In this document: positions 1-4,386 of the stretch, piece by piece
Layout of the letters: each line of letters opens with the position of its first letter
Position numbering within the stretch: the first letter of the stretch is position 1
Origin: JAICIG01 sp035532215
GTDB lineage: Bacteria > Planctomycetota > Planctomycetia > Pirellulales > JAICIG01
Length of the DNA stretch: 8,169 nucleotides
Assembly: GCA_035532215.1 (NCBI GenBank)
Contig: DATKRK010000024.1
Coordinates: forward strand, 1 to 8,169
Reading direction: 5' to 3'
Notes under the pieces: model-generated
Databases searched by the model: none
What the model was told of the DNA's origin: nothing
The model's input: only the letters and a program-made list of their open reading frames with translations
Program-made: the position numbers and the translations under genes

Positions 1-711
1 GGGCGTGGAATTCGCGATCCAACGCGCCCAAAGCAGCAGCTCCGATGCGCAGAATCGCCTTCCGCGAACATCTTCGTCCCAGGTCCCCGCCTCTCCAGCC
101 TTGGCTTTCCGACGAATAACGGGTTTCCCGACAGGCACTAGATAGGCGGCTTCATCCTCAGCCGGCAGAACTTCGCGCAGCTCGCCGACTATAAGCAACT
201 GCCCGGCGGCCCCGAGCCGCATGAGAGCGGGAGTGCTGGGATCGCGTGCTCCGTTGGATAGGGCCCGAATGATGGCGCCGTAGGCCGGCATGTCGGCATC
301 GGTCAGCCCCTCGCAATACACGCGGTCTGCGCCGTGGTCTCGAATCAGGCCGCGCAACAGCGCTCGCTGGCTGGCCTGCACCCGCCGCGTGATTGCCAGC
401 CACTCCTCGTAATCTGCGGCAATTTCCGCGTCGGTGACCGTGTCGCCGTACTCGTCACGCACGTCGAGGACGAAGTCGTCGAAATCGACGACATGAATGT
501 TGGCGACGTGGATGATGCGATGCGTTGGATGGGGCGGGGAGACCAGTTGCTCGACACGCTCGACGCAATCGGACGTGCGCAGAAGGCAAGCGGCATCGGA
601 CTGGAGATCGGCGAGCGTGCCGCGACATAGTGTGCTCGGCCGGCTGACCAGCAAGAGGCCGCCGAGGGGCAGGAGCAGGCAGCAGAGGCTCGATGCCGCC
701 ACGCGATTCAC
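1..711 (-). CDS. Secreted or membrane-anchored hypothetical protein, C-terminus beyond the window edge
   Basis: An open frame with no stop runs from GTG at 711 to the left edge, giving 237 residues. GGGAG lies 7 nt before the GTG, and the N-terminus is a signal or anchor: one Arg, then about 16 hydrophobic residues including LLLPLGGLLL (residues about 11-22), so I chose this start. The following part has a beta-strand-like stretch RIIHVANIHVVDFDDF near residues 65-80, a helical EEWLAITRRVQASQRALL, then ADRVYCEGLTDADMPAYGA. Spaced His residues followed by an acidic 'EG' strand recall the ChaN/TraB/EreA-like fold and Planctomycetota hypothetical proteins with an 'RIIH...H' start, but this is a weak, memory-based resemblance. 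Third codon positions are GC-rich, as in a real gene. The function is unknown; it probably acts outside the cytoplasm. Confidence 0.75.
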   Translation of the reverse strand, partial: MNRVAASSLCCLLLPLGGLLLVSRPSTLCRGTLADLQSDAACLLRTSDCVERVEQLVSPPHPTHRIIHVANIHVVDFDDFVLDVRDEYGDTVTDAEIAADYEEWLAITRRVQASQRALLRGLIRDHGADRVYCEGLTDADMPAYGAIIRALSNGARDPSTPALMRLGAAGQLLIVGELREVLPAEDEAAYLVPVGKPVIRRKAKAGEAGTWDEDVRGRRFCASELLLWARWIANSTP

Positions 712-726
712 TGTCGGTCTCCCAGA

Positions 727-802
727 AGCGACGGTCGCCCGACACGACCTGCACCCGGGCCGACCGTCGCTCCATCGTACTGCACGGTGGCAGTGTCGGC
801 GA
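727..802 (-). promoter_or_regulatory. Candidate promoter plus 11-bp inverted repeat upstream of the secreted protein gene
   Basis: On the minus strand TCGCCG (802-797) and TACGAT (779-774) are separated by 17 nt, a plausible -35/-10 pair. Between it and the GTG at 711 lies a perfect inverted repeat, AGCGACGGTCG at 727-737 and its complement at 761-771, with a 23-nt spacer. It could be an operator or a 5'UTR hairpin. The repeat is seen directly; the promoter is inferred. Confidence 0.4.
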
Positions 803-822
803 GATTCGATTTCCTGCAAGAA

Positions 823-843
823 GCCCCTCTCGGCGAGAGGGGC
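823..843 (-). terminator. Terminator-like stem-loop after the 89-aa protein gene
   Basis: A perfect 9-bp stem (GCCCCTCTC with GAGAGGGGC) and a 3-nt loop lie 23 nt beyond the stop of the gene at 867-1136. On the minus strand it is followed by TTCTTG, a weak T-tract. It has the same GCCCC...GGGGC form as the hairpins at 3956-3976 and 6190-6210. Confidence 0.6.
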
Positions 844-866
844 GGTGTTGCTCGGGCGGCTTGGAG

Positions 867-1136
867 CTAGAAGTATCCAGGGTCTTCGACGGTTTTGCCC
901 ACGGTATCTTTCAGGAACTCATAGGCTTCCCAAATCATGTCTTGCACCGTGCGGTGTGCGCAGCGGACCGTGCCATCGGTCTGCTTGCAGGGACAGGGAA
1001 CCCAGCCAAACGTTGCCGCCGCGCCGGCATAATCCCAATCCGATTGCAGCAGGATCGAATGGCCGTTTTCCGCAACGATGCGGAACCACGACGTGGGCTT
1101 CCCGCGCCAGTGCGCATAGGCAAGCGTGATCTGCAT
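867..1136 (-). CDS. Small protein of unknown function with a CxC...CxH insertion, paralog of the 2666-2884 product
   Basis: This 89-aa protein starts at ATG 1136 after a strong AAAGGAGAGG ribosome-binding site, which rules out the longer frame from 1346. Its C-terminus, WEAYEFL...G..(V)EDPGYF (residues 69-89), matches WDAYEFL...G...DDPGYF of the 72-aa protein encoded at 2666-2884. Both begin M(K/Q)IT(I/L), have a central 'Q(S/T)D' strand and a 'GW' before the final helix. This copy also carries an insertion (residues about 46-61) with Cys-Pro-Cys, a further Cys and a His (CAH), spaced like a small metal site. No enzyme motif is visible. It has its own leader and terminator, so it looks monocistronic. 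I do not recognise the family; a small cytoplasmic accessory protein is the safest description. Confidence 0.8.
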   Translation of the reverse strand: MQITLAYAHWRGKPTSWFRIVAENGHSILLQSDWDYAGAAATFGWVPCPCKQTDGTVRCAHRTVQDMIWEAYEFLKDTVGKTVEDPGYF

Positions 1137-1356
1137 GGACCTCTCCTTTCGTGTGAATGAGCGCCGGAGCAAGGAGAGAGTGAACCGGAGCGCTCGCCGG
1201 CGCAAGCTCGGTGGTCTGCCAGCGGAGGCGATGCCTGTTCGAAGACAGCCAATCGGCTGTCGGACTGCCGGTTCGGGTCGTGCTTGGGAAGCAGAAGGAG
1301 GGGTTCGTTGGCGTGCCTGTCCCTGCGAGCGGCCGGTCGCCGACATACCAATGATC
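1137..1356 (-). promoter_or_regulatory. Leader of the 89-aa protein gene with shared GCTCATTCAC word and hairpin
   Basis: No credible gene lies in this 220-nt gap. On the minus strand it contains a perfect hairpin, GACAGCC-GATT-GGCTGTC (1244-1261), about 110 nt before the start. GCTCATTCACAC (1162-1151) then sits 14 nt before the ATG, with GGAG in between. The same word occurs before the genes starting at 2229, 4187 and 6715. The word GACCACCGAG also occurs both here and in the leader of the 2229 gene. Confidence 0.45.
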
Positions 1357-1713
1357 CTACAGTCCGAGCGACGCCTTGAGGCAGTCGTCGATCTGCTGCA
1401 TCATCGCAGGGGAAAGCCGACCGATGACGCGATTGATGAGGCGTTGATGGAGCGTGATTAAATGCTCGCACTTGACGGCGGACGTGTGCAGGAGCCCGGC
1501 CTGCTGGCCGTCGGGCGTCGTGATGTCAACGAGAAGCTGCGTCGCTTCCAGCGAGGCCCGATGCGTGGTGCTGGTGATAAGGGCGAGGATCACGTCCTGC
1601 AGCCGGCGGTTATTCACGTCGTTTTGCACGACGAGCGCCGGCCGTACTTTGGCGCCGCTGCCATCGGAGTACGGAAGTTCGGCCAGAACGATGTCACCGC
1701 GGGAAACAGGCAT
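1357..1713 (-). CDS. PemK/MazF-family toxin (endoribonuclease)
   Basis: This 118-aa protein fits the PemK/MazF fold: an N-terminal RGDIVLAELPY strand (residues 5-15), KVRPALVVQND (22-32) with the family's 'RPA(L/V)V' strand, VILALITST (41-49), then a second half with LLHTSAVKCEHLITL and a helical end RVIGRLSPAMMQQIDDCL. Family members cleave mRNA at short sequences, usually U- or A-containing triplets, and are neutralised by a co-encoded antitoxin. ATG 1713 follows the antitoxin stop by 2 nt, the usual antitoxin-first order with translational coupling. The RPA strand and the ITST turn, where the catalytic Arg and Ser/Thr lie in known members, appear intact, so I expect an active toxin. The cleavage site cannot be predicted. 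It may serve maintenance or phage defence. Confidence 0.88.
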   Translation of the reverse strand: MPVSRGDIVLAELPYSDGSGAKVRPALVVQNDVNNRRLQDVILALITSTTHRASLEATQLLVDITTPDGQQAGLLHTSAVKCEHLITLHQRLINRVIGRLSPAMMQQIDDCLKASLGL

Positions 1714-1715
1714 CG

Positions 1716-1970
1716 TCAGCGGCGGAGTTCGTCGTAGCGATCGTAGTCGTCCATGGCGGCGTCGCCCCATCCCGCTCGCATCGCCGATTCCATCTGCGCC
1801 GGATACGTCTGAGCTAGATCGTCTTCCTGCTCCAGAAGCGCCTTGATCCGCTCGTACTGCTCTGCCGCCAGCAGGACGTAAGCCTTGTTGGTGCGCGGAT
1901 CGACGATCCGCGGCGGAGTCTCTGCCTGCGCGTCCAGTGCCTGCTGCAATTCCGGGCTGAGTTCGATCAT
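1716..1970 (-). CDS. Antitoxin partner of the MazF-like toxin
   Basis: An 84-aa acidic protein lies directly upstream of the toxin. The N-terminal half reads as a short helix (LSPELQQALDAQ) followed by PPRIVDPRTNKAYVLLAAEQYERIKALLEQ (residues about 19-48). This recalls the Phd/YefM-like 'I.DP.T...YVL...YER...LL' antitoxins common beside MazF toxins in Planctomycetota (recalled, not searched). The C-terminal third (DDLAQTYPAQMESAMRAGWGDAAMDDYDRYDELRR) is acidic and probably disordered until it wraps the toxin. A TTG two codons earlier (1976) is possible, but ATG 1970 is preferred. No Shine-Dalgarno is visible. Antitoxins of this kind usually bind their own promoter with the toxin; I see no obvious palindrome here. 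Confidence 0.8.
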   Translation of the reverse strand: MIELSPELQQALDAQAETPPRIVDPRTNKAYVLLAAEQYERIKALLEQEDDLAQTYPAQMESAMRAGWGDAAMDDYDRYDELRR

Positions 1971-1976
1971 ATCCAA

Positions 1977-2006
1977 ATTCTATCGCGTCCTGAATTGAAT
2001 CGGCAA
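1977..2006 (-). promoter_or_regulatory. Candidate promoter for the toxin-antitoxin operon, possibly leaderless
   Basis: Minus-strand TTGCCG (2006-2001) and TAGAAT (1982-1977) are 18 nt apart. The -10 ends 6 nt before ATG 1970, so transcription would begin at or next to the start codon. That agrees with the missing ribosome-binding site. The call rests on hexamer matches only. Confidence 0.4.
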
Positions 2007-2077
2007 GCAAATCAACCGCCATTCGCGATCTTCGACAGTGTTTCGAAGCTGACCCACGGCCGGCGGCGACTTGTGGT

Positions 2078-2090
2078 GGCGAGGGGAGCG
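2078..2090. repeat. Copy 1 of intergenic 13-mer GGCGAGGGGAGCG
   Basis: This exact 13-mer lies in the gap between the divergent antitoxin and 2229 genes. It recurs exactly at 6876-6888 and with one mismatch at 4247-4259 and 5705-5717. Confidence 0.55.
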
Positions 2091-2228
2091 CAGCGGGATT
2101 GCCGTACCGCGATGACTGACAGGAAGACGCAAGCCGGTCTTTTCGAGACCGATTGCGCAGGGGATGACCACCGAGGCACTGTGCTCCTGCTTGAGGGCTG
2201 CTCTTTCACTTTTCAGGAGACTGGTGCG
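2091..2228 (+). promoter_or_regulatory. Leader of the 2229-2884 operon with shared GCTCTTTCAC word and hairpin
   Basis: This non-coding leader has a hairpin CGGTCT-TTTCG-AGACCG (2135-2151), then GCTCTTTCAC (2200-2209), then AGGAGA about 9 nt before ATG 2229. The order hairpin, TTTCAC word, strong ribosome-binding site is the same as upstream of the minus-strand genes at 1136, 4187 and 6715. The open frame across it from 1995 has non-protein-like composition. Confidence 0.45.
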
Positions 2229-2669
2229 ATGAAGAAGATTTCGTGCTGGGCCGACCTGCGGCCGTATGGGTTTGATGTGCTCACCGGCGAAGCATGCGGG
2301 CTCATGTACCGCGTGCTGCTCGATGTCACGGAACACGGCCGGAAGGTCATCGGTAAATGCTTCGGCATGCCGGAGCCGCGGCTCGCCGAGGCGTGGAATA
2401 GGGGGGACCCAAAGGATCCGCACGTCGGGTCGATCATGCTGTCCCCGGAGCTGCTCGCGCCGATCGGCGTTTTCGCGCTCCTGGAATCTGGCTGCAAAGA
2501 AGTCTGGCTCTACGCCAACGGCAGCCTGCGCGGCATCGAGCCGGCCGATACGGAGGAACTGATCGACCGCTGCCGTGGGATGGCACCGGAAGCACACGTG
2601 CGGACGCTGCGCTATGGCGGCACGGCCGGCGACCGCAACGTGCATACGATGACCGGGAGGGTCGAATGA
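2229..2669 (+). CDS. Conserved-looking hypothetical protein, 146 aa
   Basis: The start ATG 2229 is set by AGGAGA 9 nt upstream. The product begins KKISCWADLRPYGFDVLTGEAC, continues GLMYRVLLDVTEHGRKVIGKCFG, and has a middle section SIMLSPELLAPIGVFALLESGCKEVWLYANGSL (residues about 74-106) that looks like an alpha/beta unit. There is no signal peptide, membrane segment or catalytic motif I can name. Four cysteines lie at residues 6, 23, 44 and 89 without zinc-finger spacing, and a fifth follows at about 119 (DRC). I have a vague memory of similar 'CWADLRPYG...LTGEACGL' proteins in Planctomycetota. Its stop overlaps the next start as ATGA, so the two are translationally coupled and their products probably function together. 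Function unknown. Confidence 0.8.
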   Translation: MKKISCWADLRPYGFDVLTGEACGLMYRVLLDVTEHGRKVIGKCFGMPEPRLAEAWNRGDPKDPHVGSIMLSPELLAPIGVFALLESGCKEVWLYANGSLRGIEPADTEELIDRCRGMAPEAHVRTLRYGGTAGDRNVHTMTGRVE

Positions 2670-2884
2670 AGATCACGATCGAATCCGGCCCCGGTTTTTC
2701 GTTCCTGCTGCGGTCGGAAAACGGCACGACGCGGCTGGTCCAGACCGACAGGGAATTCCCGCTCGTGGCGAAATCGCTCGGCTGGGCGAGCGTCGATGAA
2801 GAGTCTGGCGACGACGCTTGGGACGCCTACGAGTTTCTCGAACGGCACCTCGGCGAAAGCATCGACGATCCCGGCTACTTTTAG
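2666..2884 (+). CDS. 72-aa small protein, paralog of the 867-1136 product
   Basis: The ATG at 2666 overlaps the upstream TGA (ATGA), which indicates coupled translation from the 2229 gene. The protein reads MKITIESGPGFSFLLRSENG, then TTRLVQTDREFPLVAKSLGW, then an acidic linker and WDAYEFLERHLGESIDDPGYF. The last 21 residues align without gaps with the end of the 89-aa protein at 867-1136. This copy lacks the CxC...CxH insertion. The predicted form is a short beta-sheet followed by one helix. A strong terminator follows immediately, so it closes a two-gene operon. Function unknown. A paralog that stands alone at 867-1136 argues that the family does not strictly need the 146-aa partner. Confidence 0.8.
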   Translation: MKITIESGPGFSFLLRSENGTTRLVQTDREFPLVAKSLGWASVDEESGDDAWDAYEFLERHLGESIDDPGYF

Positions 2885-2895
2885 CCCTCGGGCAG

Positions 2896-2927
2896 CGCCC
2901 CCTTTCGCGAGGAAGGGGGCGGCTTTT
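2896..2927 (+). terminator. Rho-independent terminator of the 2229-2884 operon
   Basis: A 9-bp stem (CGCCCCCTT with AAGGGGGCG), an 8-nt loop and a TTTT run begin 12 nt after the TAG at 2884. This is the clearest terminator in the window. Confidence 0.75.
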
Positions 2928-2968
2928 GCCGATGGCCGGCACGGCGCCAAACACGACGCCTGCAAACG

Positions 2969-2997
2969 TTGCCGTCCTCCACGAGTCGCTCTACGAT
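2969..2997 (+). promoter_or_regulatory. Candidate promoter for the adenine methyltransferase
   Basis: TTGCCG (2969-2974) and TACGAT (2992-2997) are 17 nt apart, located after the upstream operon's terminator. The -10 ends 8 nt before ATG 3006, which would make the mRNA almost leaderless and fits the missing Shine-Dalgarno. Confidence 0.4.
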
Positions 2998-3005
2998 GCT
3001 GCCCG

Positions 3006-3929
3006 ATGGGTGCATCGGACGTGCCCGGCCGGGAGGAACGATCGGTCCAGCGGTCGCTCTTCGGCGAGGAACCGGTGGCGCCGGCTGCCGATGCATCGGC
3101 CTTCCACGGCTGCCACGTGCATCGCATCCGCCCGCCGGTCAAAGCCCACGGCGGCAAATACTATCTCGCCCCGAAGATCGTGCCGATTCTCTTGGACGTC
3201 CGCGCGAAAGTCACCGAGTATCTGGAGCCCTGCGCCTTCGGGGCGTCGGTGTTCCTCGCGATGCCGCGAATGAAAAGGGAGATTCTCGGCGACATCAACC
3301 CCGGCGTGGTCGCGCTCTGGACGGTGCTCTCGCAAAAGGAGCCGGCAGCCGAGCTCTCTCGACGCCTGGCGGCGGCCGCCTACGATCAAAACACGTTCGA
3401 GGCGGCGAAGGGGGAGACGAGCGCAAATCTGATCGAACAGGCGACCCGATTCCTCATCCGCTGCCGCTTCTCGCGCGGGGGTCTCGGCAAAGATTTTGCC
3501 TGGTCGGAGCGACTGCGCGGCGGGCGGCCCGGCGACGAGAACGCCTGGCACACGTTCCGGGAGAAGGAACTGCCGAAGATCATCGCCCGCGCCCGCGGCG
3601 TCGAGGTGCGAAGCGACCCCTGCTGGAAAACGGTCTGGGAAAGCCGCGACAAAATCCAGCGGCTGATCTACGCGGATCCGCCCTACATGCCCAAGACCCG
3701 GACGGCGAAGACCGCCTACGGCCCGTTTGAAATGACGCCGTTCCAGCACCTGCGCCTCATCACGGCGCTTCGCTCGCACGAGGGGCCGGCCGCGATCAGC
3801 GGCTACCGGTGCGACGAGTATGACCGCTGGCTGCACAACTGGCGGCGGTTCGACTTCGAGATGCCGAATAACGCGGGGCAGAGCAAGCGAAAGCAACGGC
3901 GCCGGGAGTCGCTGTGGATCAACTGGTGA
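3006..3929 (+). CDS. D12-class (Dam-like) N6-adenine DNA methyltransferase
   Basis: This 307-aa protein would transfer methyl from S-adenosylmethionine to adenine N6 in DNA. In order it shows the motif X region PPVKAHGGKYYLAPKI (residues about 43-58), motif I as YLEPCAFGASVFL (72-84, a variant of E-P-F-x-G), DINP (96-99), and the catalytic DPPY of motif IV (224-227, YADPPYMPKTR). It ends RRRESLWINW, the 'E.LW.N' tail seen in phage Dam-like enzymes. The length is normal for D12 enzymes. The N-terminus has QRSLF at residues 15-19, matching the bacterial sliding-clamp-binding pentapeptide pattern. ATG 3006 is chosen because the upstream extension reads through a terminator and the preceding gene; no ribosome-binding site is seen. 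No restriction endonuclease is adjacent, so I infer an orphan methylase of phage or element type. Target sequence unknown. Confidence 0.9.
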   Translation: MGASDVPGREERSVQRSLFGEEPVAPAADASAFHGCHVHRIRPPVKAHGGKYYLAPKIVPILLDVRAKVTEYLEPCAFGASVFLAMPRMKREILGDINPGVVALWTVLSQKEPAAELSRRLAAAAYDQNTFEAAKGETSANLIEQATRFLIRCRFSRGGLGKDFAWSERLRGGRPGDENAWHTFREKELPKIIARARGVEVRSDPCWKTVWESRDKIQRLIYADPPYMPKTRTAKTAYGPFEMTPFQHLRLITALRSHEGPAAISGYRCDEYDRWLHNWRRFDFEMPNNAGQSKRKQRRRESLWINW

Positions 3930-3955
3930 GTCGCTCGGTAGGGGTTACAGAACAA

Positions 3956-3976
3956 GCCCCGTGCATCGCACGGGGC
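3956..3976 (-). terminator. Stem-loop terminator between convergent genes
   Basis: A 9-bp stem (GCCCCGTGC with GCACGGGGC) and a 3-nt loop. On the minus strand it is followed by TTGTTCTGT, so it mainly serves the gene at 3984-4187. It may also stop transcription from the methyltransferase that ends at 3929. Confidence 0.7.
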
Positions 3977-3983
3977 GTGGGCG

Positions 3984-4187
3984 TCAGTCGCCTTCCTCCT
4001 CTTCCATGCGAGCGGCCATGTAGGGGATGTAGTATTTGACGCAGCCGTCGCCGAAGGCGTCGGTCTCGACGTCATAGGTGTCGCCGCACTCTTCGCATTC
4101 GACGGTCATCGTCACGTCATCGGCGTCGATGATCGTCAGCGATCCCTTGCAAATGCGGCACGTGCCGTCTACGCGATCTACACGCAT
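3984..4187 (-). CDS. 67-aa zinc-ribbon-like protein with acidic tail
   Basis: ATG 4187 is preceded by CCGGAG at 8 nt spacing, so longer frames are not needed. The product has two CxxC knuckles, CRIC (residues 10-13) and CEEC (31-34), 17 residues apart. Between them lies SLTIIDADDVTMTVE, the arrangement of a small rubredoxin/zinc-ribbon fold. The second knuckle is followed by GDTYDVETDAFGDGC and an end rich in Glu (MEEEEGD). Such ribbons bind nucleic acid or partner proteins, and the acidic charge of this one points to protein binding. There is no enzyme domain. It stands alone with its own leader and terminator between the two methyltransferases. Exact role unknown. Confidence 0.82.
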   Translation of the reverse strand: MRVDRVDGTCRICKGSLTIIDADDVTMTVECEECGDTYDVETDAFGDGCVKYYIPYMAARMEEEEGD

Positions 4188-4386
4188 TTCATTGTCTCCG
4201 GTGGTTGAAAGAGAGGGGAGCGACTGCCCGTATGCCTGCCAAAGCAGGCGAGGGGATCGTGCCGCGGGCGGCCAGCGAAGACAATTGACGGAGGCCATAC
4301 TCCACGTAAAACGCTCGCAAGGAGCACTTGCTTGACCGGCGCGTACCGCATTCGTCGGCGGACGATGCCAGCGCCATTTGCTCGTG
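4188..4386 (-). promoter_or_regulatory. Leader of the zinc-ribbon gene: candidate promoter, hairpin, repeat copies and shared CTCTTTCAAC word
   Basis: This gap holds no convincing gene. On the minus strand TTGTCT (4284-4279) and CACGAT (4261-4256) are 17 nt apart. The transcript would begin close to a hairpin GCCTGC-TTTG-GCAGGC (4249-4234). CTCTTTCAACC (4213-4203) follows, then GGAG and the ATG at 4187. The 13-mer repeat occurs as a one-mismatch copy at 4247-4259 and a partial copy GAGGGGAGCG at 4213-4222. Confidence 0.42.
4247..4259. repeat. Copy 2 of intergenic 13-mer, one mismatch (GGCGAGGGGATCG)
   Basis: It lies 60 nt upstream of the zinc-ribbon gene start. A shorter exact piece, GAGGGGAGCG, is 25 nt away at 4213-4222. 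Confidence 0.45.

Noticed and set aside
334..630. 98-aa plus-strand frame near the left edge
   Set aside because: It is antisense to the edge-truncated secreted protein gene, whose signal segment, ribosome-binding site and third-position bias are better.
867..1346. Longer 159-aa reading of the 89-aa protein
   Set aside because: The first 70 residues are Arg/Pro/Ser-rich low-information sequence, and a strong GGAG sits right before ATG 1136. The extension is the leader.
1995..2669. Longer 224-aa reading of the 146-aa protein
   Set aside because: The added N-terminus covers a hairpin and the shared leader word, and AGGAGA precedes ATG 2229.
2991..3896. 301-aa minus-strand open frame opposite the adenine methyltransferase
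   Set aside because: It is antisense to a gene with complete catalytic motifs and shows no domain of its own.
4189..4377. 62-aa minus-strand frame after the cytosine methyltransferase
   Set aside because: It has no ribosome-binding site, no convincing composition, and overlaps the hairpin and promoter-like elements of the zinc-ribbon leader.
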